Positions 1 through 8,890 of a stretch of 64,000 nucleotides of DNA are shown here, piece after piece. The stretch comes from Chthoniobacter sp. (GTDB lineage Bacteria; Verrucomicrobiota; Verrucomicrobiia; Chthoniobacterales; Chthoniobacteraceae). The stretch lies in the NCBI GenBank assembly GCA_021414005.1, contig JAIOPH010000013.1, forward strand, positions 1 to 64,000. The letters run 5' to 3'. Below the pieces are notes generated by a model that was not told the DNA's origin, made no database searches, and worked only from the letters and a program-made list of their open reading frames with translations. Within the stretch, counting starts at the first letter, position 1; each line of letters starts with the position of its first letter. A program made the position numbers and the translations under genes.

Positions 1-449
1 TTGATAACTGGCGGCAGTTTCATTTCGGCAATAACACGGCCTTTACCGGAAATGATCAGGACTACAACCACAACGGGATCATTAATCTATTGGAGTTCGC
101 CTTTGGCACCAACCCGGTCACCAGCACCGCGGGCGTGTTGCAATACAACGGCACGCTGGCCGGCGGGGGAGCCATTGGGGCCACGGGGCAGCCGACGACG
201 ATATTGGAAAGCACGGCCACCGGCATCGACTTTCGCGCGCTCTATACGCGGCGCAAAGACTACGTGGCCGCGGGGCTGACTTATACCGTGCAGTTTAGCG
301 CGGACCTGAACACATGGGTGGCCAGCGCGATGGTGCCCACGGTGCTGGCCGACGATGGCATCAACCAGATCGTCAGCGTGCCCTACCCGCCGTTTGTCGG
401 TGGAAAAAAGGCACGGTTTTTCCGCGTGCAAGTGACGATCGTTCCATGA
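1..449 (+). CDS. C-terminal part of a secreted protein (5' end outside window)
   Basis: The reading frame is open from base 3 to a TGA at 447-449, so the gene starts upstream of the window. Roughly 30 residues in it has a calcium-loop-like stretch (NDQDYNHNG, then NLLEFAFGTNP). This resembles the D-x-D-x-DG..NL.EYALG..P motif found near the C-terminus of many Verrucomicrobia and Planctomycetes exported proteins. It is followed by a beta-rich tail with YTVQFSADLNTW and a final FFRVQV. The same tail layout occurs in the proteins ending at 20187 and 36518. There is no PEP-CTERM tail. The catalytic or binding part, if any, is outside the window, so no function can be given. Confidence 0.7.
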   Translation, partial: DNWRQFHFGNNTAFTGNDQDYNHNGIINLLEFAFGTNPVTSTAGVLQYNGTLAGGGAIGATGQPTTILESTATGIDFRALYTRRKDYVAAGLTYTVQFSADLNTWVASAMVPTVLADDGINQIVSVPYPPFVGGKKARFFRVQVTIVP

Positions 450-494
450 CACCGAACCTATTTTAACTTACCCCGTGAACCCATCGACATCTGC

Positions 495-1103
495 ATGAAA
501 CTCTGTCACCTATTCTTTCTCCCCATAGCGCTGTTACCCCTCGTCACGACACCCGCCGGTCGCGCGGCCACGGTTTACAGCGGTCCGTTGAGCATCCCCG
601 TGCCGTTGAACCTCGAAGGCCTCTACTTAAACCTCACCAGTGGCGTCGCCACTGGCAGCTATCCCGCGGACTGGAATACCGCGCCGTGGATCAACCCGTT
701 CTTTGGTGGCGTGGACATCGCGAGCAGCACTCTGCTGCGCCCGGTCATCACCGGTGCGGACCAGATCGTCAGCCTCCCTGGCGGCACGAGCATTGGCACC
801 GGGAATAACTTCGCGCTCGGCGAGAGCGGCAGCAGCACCCACGTCGGCGCGGGTGCCGGTCAGTTCACGCTCGGCATCCCCGGTTATCTCGGCTTCGCCA
901 TGCAAGCTGCTCCGGCCAGCCCAATCTACTACGGCTGGTTGCAAATCGAAATTCACAACACCGGTCCCGGCACCGTCCTCGGCTGGGCCTACCAAGACAC
1001 ACCGGACACCCCCATTCCCGCCGGCCTCGTGCCGGAACCCGCGGGCGCAGCGTTATTCTTCCTGGGCCTGGGCCTCCTCGGGCTCGGGCGGAGGCGCAAC
1101 TGA
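495..1103 (+). CDS. PEP-CTERM sorting domain protein
   Basis: A 202-residue exported protein. Residues 1-25 form a signal peptide (basic MK, hydrophobic LFFLPIALLPL, cleavage near GRAA). The C-terminus has the PEP-CTERM layout: VPEPAG, a hydrophobic segment of about 17 residues, then GRRRN. In this family the tail is recognised by an exosortase, which removes it during export to the cell surface or matrix. The body is Gly/Ser/Thr-rich and predicted beta-rich with no enzymatic motif I recognise; a YYGWLQIEI segment resembles the end of other PEP-CTERM structural proteins. It sits 45 nt after the preceding secreted-protein gene. No exosortase gene lies in the window. Confidence 0.85.
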   Translation: MKLCHLFFLPIALLPLVTTPAGRAATVYSGPLSIPVPLNLEGLYLNLTSGVATGSYPADWNTAPWINPFFGGVDIASSTLLRPVITGADQIVSLPGGTSIGTGNNFALGESGSSTHVGAGAGQFTLGIPGYLGFAMQAAPASPIYYGWLQIEIHNTGPGTVLGWAYQDTPDTPIPAGLVPEPAGAALFFLGLGLLGLGRRRN

Positions 1104-1267
1104 ATCCCGCTTGCTGGTCGCATTGACGAGTTGCAGTTGCGCTGACATGACTGAACCGCGGACTTTCGGCGCGACCAAGCGGTAATTTGAGCGTTTCTCG
1201 GTGTCGGCACACGGGCAATTCCACGCTTTCGCTTGGCCCTTCGTCTTCGCTAGCTTCGCGCCGCCCG

Positions 1268-1615
1268 ATGAAAACCCCGGCCATCTCCATCGTCTTTTTT
1301 CTCCTCGCGTCGCTCTTCGGGGCGCTCGGGCAGTTTCTTTACAAATCGGGCGCGGAGCGGGCGACGGGTGGGCTGGTGAGCTACGTGGCGAATGGGCGGT
1401 TGCTGGGCGGCGTGGCCTGCTACGTGGCGGTGATGGTGCTTTTCGTGGCGGCGTTCAAACGCGGCGGCGCGCTGACGACGCTCTACCCGGTGTATGCCAC
1501 GACCTTCATCTTCGCCGCGCTGATCGCGCTTTGGGCTTACGGCACGCCGATCAAGCCGGCGAACATCGGCGGAATGGCGCTGCTCATCGCAGGCATGTAT
1601 TTCATGGGCCGCTGA
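1268..1615 (+). CDS. Small EmrE/EamA-like four-helix membrane protein
   Basis: 115 residues with four hydrophobic segments (about residues 4-24, 39-57, 66-85 and 95-113). The size and layout fit the small multidrug resistance/ArnE-like branch of the drug/metabolite transporter superfamily. I chose the ATG at 1268 over an upstream in-frame start because the extra 27 residues are polar and unlike the family. The stop is 3 nt before the next gene, and the third gene overlaps the second, so this is the first gene of a lipid-related operon. A role in moving a lipid-linked or lipid head-group substrate is inferred from this context; a generic efflux role is possible. Confidence 0.7.
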   Translation: MKTPAISIVFFLLASLFGALGQFLYKSGAERATGGLVSYVANGRLLGGVACYVAVMVLFVAAFKRGGALTTLYPVYATTFIFAALIALWAYGTPIKPANIGGMALLIAGMYFMGR

Positions 1616-1618
1616 CCG

Positions 1619-2377
1619 ATGCCGACCGAACCCACCGGACGCCGCCCGCTGAAAACGCGCGAGTGGCCTTTTTTCAAAAACCTCGCCGCCGCCCTCGCGC
1701 GCAGCGGGGCGACGCCGAACGGGATTTCGTTCGCGAGCATCGTCTGCGGATGCTGTGCCGGCGCGGCTTTGGCAGAAACGGACGTCGCCGATTGGCCGAT
1801 GAGCGGAGTTACGTTGCTCCCAAACATCACGCGATGGTTCTGGCTGGCGGCGGCGGTCTTCATTCAACTGCGCCTGATCGCCAATCTGCTCGACGGCATG
1901 GTCGCGGTGGAAGGGCGCAAAGGCGGACCCACCGGCGACCTGTGGAATGAAGCGCCGGATCGCGTCTCCGACGCGGCGATTTTCATTGGCGCGGGTTACG
2001 CATCGGGCAGCGCGCCGGTGCTCGGCTTGGCGGCGGCGCTGGTCTCGGTCTTCGTCGCGTATGTCCGCGCGCTCGGCGCAAGCGTAGGCGCGGGGCAGTG
2101 CTTTCTCGGCCCGATGGCGAAACCTCACCGCATGGCTCTGATGACGACGCTGGCGCTAGCGGGGACGCTTTTTCCGCAGGCTGTCGCCAGCAGCGTCCGC
2201 ACATTTTTCGATCACCCGCTGACCGCGCTGCTTACCGACAGCTGCCGCGCGGCGGTGGGTGCGCCGCTGACCGTCGTCTCGCTCGCGCTCCTGCTCGTCA
2301 TCCTCGGCGGCCTCATCACCGCATGGCGGCGGCTGGCTTTCATCGCGGACTTCCTGCGGAAAAAATCCCAACTATGA
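1619..2377 (+). CDS. CDP-alcohol phosphatidyltransferase-like membrane protein
   Basis: 252 residues with several membrane segments. The motif region around residues 95-120 reads NLLDGMVAV...GDLWNEAPDRVSD and aligns with the CDP-alcohol phosphotransferase signature D-x2-DG-x2-AR-x8-G-x3-D-x3-D. However, the first Asp is Asn, the Arg of AR is Val, and the third Asp is Asn. Family members move a phosphoryl-alcohol between a CDP-linked lipid and an alcohol acceptor. The gene overlaps a CdsA-like gene by 4 nt (ATGA). The pair recalls E. coli ynbA-ynbB, a poorly characterised arrangement. Activity on the usual substrates should not be assumed because of the motif changes. Confidence 0.75.
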   Translation: MPTEPTGRRPLKTREWPFFKNLAAALARSGATPNGISFASIVCGCCAGAALAETDVADWPMSGVTLLPNITRWFWLAAAVFIQLRLIANLLDGMVAVEGRKGGPTGDLWNEAPDRVSDAAIFIGAGYASGSAPVLGLAAALVSVFVAYVRALGASVGAGQCFLGPMAKPHRMALMTTLALAGTLFPQAVASSVRTFFDHPLTALLTDSCRAAVGAPLTVVSLALLLVILGGLITAWRRLAFIADFLRKKSQL

Positions 2378-3342
2378 TTCTCGGTCTTCACCCCGTCAGC
2401 TTTTGGATCGCCGCCAGCATCGGCGGCGTGCTCGCGATCACGCCACTGCTTTTCCTCCTTCTGGAAAAAGTCGGCAAACTCCCGCCCGCGCTGAAAACCG
2501 ATGTCTGGACGCGCTACCGCTCCTGGCTGGTGCTCGCCCCGGTGATGGTCATCCCGCTCCTCGTCGGGCGGCTGCCCGCGATCCTTGGCGTGGGCTTGCT
2601 CGCCACGCTTTGCTACCGCGAATTCGCGCGCGCCACCGGCCTCTTCCGCCAGCGCCTCGTCAGCGCGCTCGTCGCGCTCGGCGGCCTGCTTGTCACCTTC
2701 GCCATTGCGGACAACTGGCTCGGCCTTTTCGACGCCCTGATGTCGCTCATCGTCTGCGCCATCGTGATCTTCTCGCTCTTTGCCGATCAGCCCAAAGGCT
2801 ACATCCAGCGCGTCGCGCTCGGGGTACTGGCGTTCATGTTTTTCGGCGTGAGCCTCGGCCACTTTTCCTTCCTCGCCAATGACCGCCTCGGCCGGCCGCT
2901 CCAGCTCGCCATCCTCGCGTGCATAGAATTGAACGACATCTTCGCCTACTGCTGCGGCAAAGCCTTTGGCCGCCGCAAACTCTCGCCCATCACCAGCCCG
3001 AACAAAACCATCGGCGGCGCGCTGGGCGCGCTCGTCCTCACTTCCGCGCTCTTCGCCACGCTCGCGCACTTCATCTTCAAGGGGACCGTCATCGACCAGC
3101 CCGTGCATCTCCTCGCGCTCGGCGCGCTGCTCTCGCTCACCGGGCAGTGGGGCGACCTCGTGATGTCCAGCATCAAGCGCGACCTCGGCATCAAGGACAT
3201 GGCCGCGACCATCCCCGGCCACGGCGGCCTGCTCGACCGGTTCGACAGCCTGATCTTCGTGGGCCCCGCGCTCTTCCACTACCTCGCCTACTTCGGCGGC
3301 CTGAGCCTCGATCTGCCGACACGCGTTTTCACCGGGCACTGA
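2374..3342 (+). CDS. CdsA-like phosphatidate cytidylyltransferase
   Basis: 322 residues, multi-spanning. The C-terminal signature is intact: S-x-x-KR (SSIKRDLGIKD) followed by P-x-HGG-x-x-DR-x-D (PGHGGLLDRFD). This binds CTP and Mg in enzymes that make CDP-diacylglycerol from CTP and phosphatidate. The ATG at 2374 overlaps the stop of the upstream CDP-alcohol phosphatidyltransferase-like gene, so the two are translationally coupled. This suggests the product (CDP-diacylglycerol or a similar CDP-lipid) is used by the partner. It may be a dedicated paralogue rather than the housekeeping cdsA, given the YnbAB-like pairing; the sequence does not decide this. Confidence 0.85.
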   Translation: MILGLHPVSFWIAASIGGVLAITPLLFLLLEKVGKLPPALKTDVWTRYRSWLVLAPVMVIPLLVGRLPAILGVGLLATLCYREFARATGLFRQRLVSALVALGGLLVTFAIADNWLGLFDALMSLIVCAIVIFSLFADQPKGYIQRVALGVLAFMFFGVSLGHFSFLANDRLGRPLQLAILACIELNDIFAYCCGKAFGRRKLSPITSPNKTIGGALGALVLTSALFATLAHFIFKGTVIDQPVHLLALGALLSLTGQWGDLVMSSIKRDLGIKDMAATIPGHGGLLDRFDSLIFVGPALFHYLAYFGGLSLDLPTRVFTGH

Positions 3343-3356
3343 TTCCCGGCTCCGCG

Positions 3357-5402
3357 TCAAATCCGGCGCAGCAGATTGAGATGGAAGTTGCCGAGCGGGA
3401 ACTCGTCCTCATGCACGAGGTCGAGCCACTTTTTCAAATCGCGCTCGTCATTGATCTCACGCGCGCCGGCCTGCCAGTGCGACGCCACATTTGGCGGGAC
3501 GTAGCGTGAGATGAGCCGGTGCGCGGTCAGCCAAAACGTGAGCTTCGAGCAGTCCACGCCGAATTTGTAGAGCGCGGCCAGTTCCTCGCGCAGGCCGCGG
3601 ATGCCCGTGGCCACAGCATCCCAGCGGATCGTGAGGCGGTTGTCGCGCCAGATGAGCGCGTCGTGCTGGTGCAGATATGCAAAGAGAAGCTGGCCGCCGA
3701 GCGCGTCGTAGTTGCGCACCCGTGGGCCGGTGAGAGGAAAGCGGAAGACGCGGTCGAGGACGATGGCCCACTGGACGTAGCGGGCGAAGGGGAAGCCCTC
3801 TGCGACGAGGCGCGCGGCCTCCTCGAAGCTGCGCAAATCCACGCGCAGCTCCTCGATCCCGTACATCCAGAAAGGCGCGCGCTGGCGGATCATGAACGGA
3901 TCGAACGGCAGTTCGCCGAGGCTGTGCGAGGCGTCGTGGATGAGATCCCAAAGCGCGGTGGTGTCCTCGATGAGCACGCGCGAGCCGAGCCAGCATTCGA
4001 GTTCGGGAAAGAGCGCGAGGCCCGTGGCGGCGGCGGCGCGTCGGGCGTAGGACTGGAGCCGGCAGGCCTCGCGGTCGCAGAAGATCGTGGCGAAGTGGTT
4101 CGACGGATTCGCCGCCAGGGCCACGGTTTCGGGAAAAAGCACCGCGCATTCGCTGGCATAACCGTCGGTGAAATCCACGAGATGACCGGGCGCAAACTTG
4201 GCGTTGCGATAGCCGATGCGTTCCAGCGCGGCCAGCCAGCCGGGCCACGGCGTGCGCATGAGGATGGCCTCGAAGCGCGTCTCGCGGGAGGCGTTCGGCG
4301 TGTACATCGGGAAGACCACGAGATGCTCGCGGCCGTCGTGCCGGTCGCGCTCGGGATGAAACGCGGCCAGCGCCGCGCCGAAGTCGGGACGGGCGAAGCC
4401 GCCCGCGACCCATGCGCGAAAATCGCGCGCGAGTTGGTCGAGATAGTCAGCCTGATGCGGAAAGTACGGGCGCAGTTCCACGCACGCCGCGAGCGCCTGC
4501 GCGACGAGCGGTGCGGCGGTGGCGTGCTCCGCGGCGGGCACGCTCCCGTCGCCAAGCTGCCGCGCGCGCAGTTGGTTGATCGCGCTTTTCAACCCGCCCC
4601 AAGCCGCGGGTGTCGCAGTGACATCCGGTGCGTCCGGCCGGGCAAACACGGGCGCGGCCAGCCAGTGAATGATGTTCAGCCAAAGCTGCTCGTGGCCGTA
4701 CGCGCCGAGGCGCTCGTCGCCAAAAAGCACCGAGTCCGTGACCACCACGATGCGACCCGCGCCAAGGCGCGCGGTGGCGATGAGCCCGACCTCCGGCGGA
4801 TACGCGCGCGGCGAAGTTTTCCACGCAAGCTGCGCGTCGGGGCCGGTCGCCACGACCCAGCTTGCCCGGTAGAAGCATGCGTGGCTCACGCCGTGCGCGA
4901 GCGTGGTCGCGGTGTCCGGCTCGCCGAAAAGCCACTCGGCGTTTTCGTGAATGCACGCAGTGCGATCGAACGCGGTGCCGTTTTCAATCCGCAGCCCGGC
5001 GGGCGCGAGCAGCTCGTTGAAATTGTCGCCGTACTTGTCGTGCTCGTATTCCGTGACCACGAGCAGCCCGCCGCCCGCGCGGACAAACGCGAGGATGGCC
5101 GCGACCTCGCCCGCCGCCAGCGCCAGCGCGCCCCGCGAGGTCGTGCGCTCCCAGCGCGGGTCGCACGGATGGAGCAGCGCCAGCACGTCGGTGCCCGCCA
5201 GCGCGGCGGCTTCGAGCGGCTCCGCGAGGTTGCGGGCCACGGTGAAATCGCGCGCCGCGAGTAGCCCGGCGGCGCGCTGGTATGAGGAGTTGGCCGGGTT
5301 TTCCGGCTGCATCTCCGTCGCGCGCTCCGCGGAGACGGTCCAGCTTTCGCTGTGCGACTCGTCGAAAAGCACGCGGGCGATTTTGCGCGGTTCGTTCGGC
5401 AT
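3357..5402 (-). CDS. Two-domain protein of unknown function (GATase-like N-terminus, DUF6421-like C-terminus)
   Basis: 681 residues, no signal peptide or membrane segment. Residues 1-240 look like a ThuA/GldG-type Rossmann domain, with alternating strands and helices and a segment FVRAGGGLLVVTEYEHDKYG. Residues 300-680 have strongly conserved-looking stretches (EHLVVFPMYTPNAS, DFTDGYASECAVLFPET, IFCDREACR, DPFMIRQRAPFWMYGIEELR) that I associate, from memory, with the DUF6421 family of actinobacteria. I do not know a function for that family. A GGAGG sits 8 nt upstream of the ATG and supports this start. It is divergent from the response regulator gene at 5583 and ends 14 nt from the convergent CdsA-like gene. 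Confidence 0.6.
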   Translation of the reverse strand: MPNEPRKIARVLFDESHSESWTVSAERATEMQPENPANSSYQRAAGLLAARDFTVARNLAEPLEAAALAGTDVLALLHPCDPRWERTTSRGALALAAGEVAAILAFVRAGGGLLVVTEYEHDKYGDNFNELLAPAGLRIENGTAFDRTACIHENAEWLFGEPDTATTLAHGVSHACFYRASWVVATGPDAQLAWKTSPRAYPPEVGLIATARLGAGRIVVVTDSVLFGDERLGAYGHEQLWLNIIHWLAAPVFARPDAPDVTATPAAWGGLKSAINQLRARQLGDGSVPAAEHATAAPLVAQALAACVELRPYFPHQADYLDQLARDFRAWVAGGFARPDFGAALAAFHPERDRHDGREHLVVFPMYTPNASRETRFEAILMRTPWPGWLAALERIGYRNAKFAPGHLVDFTDGYASECAVLFPETVALAANPSNHFATIFCDREACRLQSYARRAAAATGLALFPELECWLGSRVLIEDTTALWDLIHDASHSLGELPFDPFMIRQRAPFWMYGIEELRVDLRSFEEAARLVAEGFPFARYVQWAIVLDRVFRFPLTGPRVRNYDALGGQLLFAYLHQHDALIWRDNRLTIRWDAVATGIRGLREELAALYKFGVDCSKLTFWLTAHRLISRYVPPNVASHWQAGAREINDERDLKKWLDLVHEDEFPLGNFHLNLLRRI

Positions 5403-5495
5403 CGTGATCCTCCGTCACAGCATCACCCACGCCCGCAGATTCCGCCAGCCGGCACGTCGCCCGGCGTTCCGCTTGCGCGGGTGCCGGGAGATTGA

Positions 5496-5523
5496 TTGAC
5501 AGCCCCCGACCCATTCCTACTCT
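5496..5523 (+). promoter_or_regulatory. Sigma-70-type promoter for the response regulator
   Basis: TTGACA (5496-5501), a 16-nt spacer and TACTCT (5518-5523), about 60 nt upstream of the ATG at 5583. The same arrangement (TTGACA, 16 nt, TANTNT) precedes the tuf operon and rpsT in this window, which raises confidence. Confidence 0.55.
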
Positions 5524-5582
5524 CGCGCCCGAAAAACGGGTGATGCGGCTCCGCAGCCACTCCGCGCCTCAGCCTTCCCGGT

Positions 5583-6764
5583 ATGTCCCAAAAAATCCTG
5601 ATCATCGACGACAGCCTGGCCACCTCGAAACTCGCCGAGGCGGTGATCGCGCAAAACTTCCGCCACATCGACGTGCTCGTGGCGCAGTGCGGGGCCGAGG
5701 CTTTCGAGCGGTTTCACCTCGCGCAGCCGGAGCTGATCCTGCTGGACGAAACCATTTCCGATATGGACGCGGCGACGATTTGCCACCGGCTGCTCGACGA
5801 CCCCGCGACGGCGCAGGTGCCGGTGGTGCTAATGGCGACCAACGGCCACGGCCCCGACCTCGAGGAGCGTTTCGCCAATGTGGAGCGCGTGCTGACGAAG
5901 CCGGTCACGCCCGATGCCCTGATGGAGGTTCTGGAAGCCGCGCTCGACCATGCGAAACACCACGGGCGTTCGGCGCAGCGTCCGCTTTTCCAGGATCTCA
6001 CGCGCGTCATTTTCAGCGGGCACACGGGCTTTTTCTCCCTGCGTTCAGCGCTGCAAATGGCGAGCAGCGATCAGCTCACCGGCGTGCTTCGCTTTTTCCT
6101 GAACCGTCACCCGATCGAGCTGTTCGTGAATCAGGGGCGCTTCCTTTTTGCCACCACCCGCAACGCATCGCTTTACTGCCGCGAATCGCCCGCGATCCTC
6201 TCCACGACTTCGCTCGGGCACATCGCGGAGGCGCAAGTCCATCAGGCTGCGACGGGCTGCCCGCTCTTTCTCCACCTCGCGGCGCGCAGCGGTTTCCCGC
6301 ACGACGACGTGGTGCAAATCGTTCGCGACCACGGGCAGCGCGCCTTTGCCAATTTGTGGACGGCCGGGCGCGTGAGCTTCGAGTTCGAGGATCTCGAGGA
6401 GTTCCCGGAGTTCGCGAAAAACTTTCCGCCCGCCTCCGAGGATCCCGATAACTGGGTGCTCGCCAGCTTGCGCCATGTGCGTTTTGAAAGCCTGCTCAAC
6501 TCGCAGCGGCCCGACCCGAACGGCAGCCCGGCCTACACCCGCAAAGGCTACGAGCTGGTGCAGAAGCTCAAGGTGAACGATGTCGAGGCGCGTTTCGCCA
6601 CCGCGATCAACGGTGCGGAGTCCCTGCAATCCATCGCGCGGCGCATCGGCATTCCGCTCAATGACGCGCTGCTCATCGTCTTCCGTTTCGCCGCGCTGGA
6701 CATCATCGACTACTGGTCCTCCAACGCGCTCGCGCTGCCCGGCGGCGAGCCCACGGCGGAGTAG
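5583..6764 (+). CDS. Response regulator with DUF4388 output domain
   Basis: 393 residues. Residues 1-120 form a receiver domain: acidic pair D9-D10, predicted phospho-acceptor D55 (in LILLDET) and conserved K106 (VLTKP). Residues about 135-265 match the DUF4388/PatA N-terminal type domain (FSGHTGFFSLRSALQMASSDQLTGVLRF... ELFVNQGRFLFA). This domain is found in regulators of gliding, polarity and development and does not bind DNA in a known way. A winged-helix-like region may follow (residues 320-380). No histidine kinase is adjacent, so the input is unknown. It lies directly beside the PEP-CTERM block but is transcribed towards it, ending 60 nt from the convergent gene. Confidence 0.85.
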   Translation: MSQKILIIDDSLATSKLAEAVIAQNFRHIDVLVAQCGAEAFERFHLAQPELILLDETISDMDAATICHRLLDDPATAQVPVVLMATNGHGPDLEERFANVERVLTKPVTPDALMEVLEAALDHAKHHGRSAQRPLFQDLTRVIFSGHTGFFSLRSALQMASSDQLTGVLRFFLNRHPIELFVNQGRFLFATTRNASLYCRESPAILSTTSLGHIAEAQVHQAATGCPLFLHLAARSGFPHDDVVQIVRDHGQRAFANLWTAGRVSFEFEDLEEFPEFAKNFPPASEDPDNWVLASLRHVRFESLLNSQRPDPNGSPAYTRKGYELVQKLKVNDVEARFATAINGAESLQSIARRIGIPLNDALLIVFRFAALDIIDYWSSNALALPGGEPTAE

Positions 6765-6824
6765 CCCGAGCAGGCGCGCGATGGGCCGGCGGTTGGTGAC
6801 GTTTTCCCGGACTTCCGGCTCCCC

Positions 6825-8012
6825 TCAAATGCGCCGGCGGCGGCCCAGCAGCCCGAGCACGCCGACCATCAGCAGGCCCAGGGAACCGGACTCGGGCACG
6901 ACCGCCGAATCCGACGCCGCCGCGAGCGACGATTTGCCAACACCGCTGCCGAACGACGCGACGCCGCTCGTGAACGTCACCGTCGCCCCCGCGCCGATGC
7001 TGAGCGCGCCGAGCGTCTGGCTCACGCTGCCAAATTTCAGCGCTGTGCCCGCACCCGTTACGTTCACCGCCGCCGCGCCACTGCCGAGCGCGCCGTTCAC
7101 GTTCGTCGTACCGGCGGTCGCAGTCATCGTGTCAAAGCTCTGCGCGCCGGTGAGGTCCAGCGTGCCCGCACCGGATTTCGCCACCGCACCCGCGCCGCTG
7201 GTGCTGCCGATGGTGGTGGCGTTCGCGCCAGTCACCGTCAGCGTGTTTCCGCCGAGCGCCACGCTGGCGAGGCTCAGCGCGCCCGCCGCGGCGGTGAAGC
7301 TCGCATCCGCGCCGAGCGCCACGGCGGCGGTGATCGTTTGCGGGTCGGCGTCGTTATTGGTCACGCCACCCGCGCCCACCGTGATCGTCTGCGGCCCGCC
7401 GATGCTGAACGCGCCCGCCGTGTTATCGAAAGTCAGCGCCGCCACATTCCACGCCGCATCCACGTTCGGCGCGAGCCGCACGCCACCGGCGAAAGTCAGC
7501 GCCGCCGTGCCGTTGTTCAGCGGCTGCGTGTCGAGGCTCCAGTTGGCATTCGTCGTCCAGTGGTTGTCCGCGCCGCCGCCGTCCCACACGCGTCCGGGAA
7601 ACGCCGGATCGAGCGCGATGCGGAGCGTGCCGTCGGTATAAAGGTTCGCGGAATTCCACAGCAGGCCGGTGCTCAACGTCGGCAGATTCAGCGTGGCGAA
7701 ACTGCCCGCGTCGCGCGCGGCGTCGAAATCGAAGAGGTCGAACACGTCGCCCGCGACGGGCGCGAAGCTGTTGATCAGCGCGACATTCAGCGTGCCGCCC
7801 CACGTCACCTGCGGCGTGGCCAGCGAGGTGAAAACGAGTTTGTCGTAGCCGTTGTCCACCGGCGAGCCGGGGCCGGGCGTGCGTCCGCCGATTTCCATGG
7901 TCAGCACATTCGACGACTCAAAGACGAGCTGCGGCTGGATCGTGATGATTGCCGGCTCGGCCAATGCCCTCGTCGTGAGGACGAGGCTCGCCATGAGGAA
8001 CGCGCGCTTCAT
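6825..8012 (-). CDS. PEP-CTERM protein with autotransporter-type beta-strand repeats
   Basis: 395 residues. A short signal peptide (about residues 1-18, ending ALAEP) is followed by repeats of the 'autotransporter-associated beta strand' kind (for example SGAGTLDLTGAQSF, WDGGGADNHWTTNANW). The tail VPESGSLGLLMVGVLGLLGRRRRI is a PEP-CTERM sorting signal with PES in place of PEP. The ATG overlaps the stop of the upstream gene (ATGA), so expression is probably coupled to the 868-residue protein before it. Its first part (residues 20-130) resembles the C-terminal 'GxTPGPGSPVDNGYDKL' end of the neighbouring proteins, so it may be a split or rearranged relative of them. Likely a surface or matrix structural protein. 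Confidence 0.85.
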   Translation of the reverse strand: MKRAFLMASLVLTTRALAEPAIITIQPQLVFESSNVLTMEIGGRTPGPGSPVDNGYDKLVFTSLATPQVTWGGTLNVALINSFAPVAGDVFDLFDFDAARDAGSFATLNLPTLSTGLLWNSANLYTDGTLRIALDPAFPGRVWDGGGADNHWTTNANWSLDTQPLNNGTAALTFAGGVRLAPNVDAAWNVAALTFDNTAGAFSIGGPQTITVGAGGVTNNDADPQTITAAVALGADASFTAAAGALSLASVALGGNTLTVTGANATTIGSTSGAGAVAKSGAGTLDLTGAQSFDTMTATAGTTNVNGALGSGAAAVNVTGAGTALKFGSVSQTLGALSIGAGATVTFTSGVASFGSGVGKSSLAAASDSAVVPESGSLGLLMVGVLGLLGRRRRI

Positions 8013-8890
8013 TGGCGATGGCGGCGGAGGAGGCCGAGGAGGGTGAGGCCGCCGAGCAGCAGCGCGGCGGTGCCGGGCTCGGGGACCACGCCGATGCGGC
8101 CCGTGGTGGTGAGCTGCGTGGTGTCAAAACTCAGCCCGGACGGCAGCGCGTCGGCGAAGAGGATTTCATCGAAGCTGCCGGTGAGCTGCCCCGGCGCGAA
8201 GTCGAACACCGCGAACGAATCGCCCGCAGCGGGCGTGAAGCCGTTGATCAAATCCAGCACCAAAGCGCCATCGAGCGCCAGCGATCCGTTCGCCCCGAGC
8301 ATGAGCTGATCGTAGCCGCTCCCCGCGGTCAGCCCGCCGAGTTCCAGCGTCAGCGTGGCCGCGTCGCCAAAGACCACCTCCGTGTCCAGCGTCACCGCGG
8401 CGGGCGAATTTCCCGGCGAGTAGCCCCCTTCCATGTACACCGTCCCCGTGCCCGTAAAGCTGCCCCCGCCGCGCACCTCGCCAAAGAACACCAGCGCCGA
8501 GCCCGCGCTCGCCTTCACCTCCGCGCCGTTGTGGCGGAAGACATCGAAGAACGTCGCCGTCGCCCCGCCGCTCGCGATGAGCCGCGAGCCGCCGAGCATC
8601 TGCACCGTGCCATAGACCTGCGTGTCGCCGCCGGAAAAACTCAGCCGCCCCGCGTTGTCCAGCCCCGCCGTGGGTGCCGTGACAAACACGCTGCTGGGCA
8701 CCGGCGACGTCGGGAAAACCAGCACGCCCGCGCCATTGATCTGCCCCGCCGCGCCATTGGCCAGCGGCTGGCTGAACTGCACCGTCCCCCCGAGCAGATT
8801 GATCCGCCCGCTGTTCGTCCCGTTCGCCCTGGTGAAAAGCAGCGTCTTCCCCGCCTCCCCGCGAATCTCCCCTCCCGCCGCGTTCGTCAC
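8009..8890. repeat. Duplicated tract, copy A (copy B 10768-11640)
   Basis: The DNA from about 8009 to 8890 matches about 10768-11640 in the same orientation with long identical runs and only a few substitutions and short indels. The identity includes the GCGCGCTTCATTGGCGATGG junction just before each gene's stop codon. Upstream of about 8890/11640 the two genes diverge to moderate similarity. The boundaries are by eye. This pattern suggests duplication followed by recent gene conversion. Confidence 0.8.
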
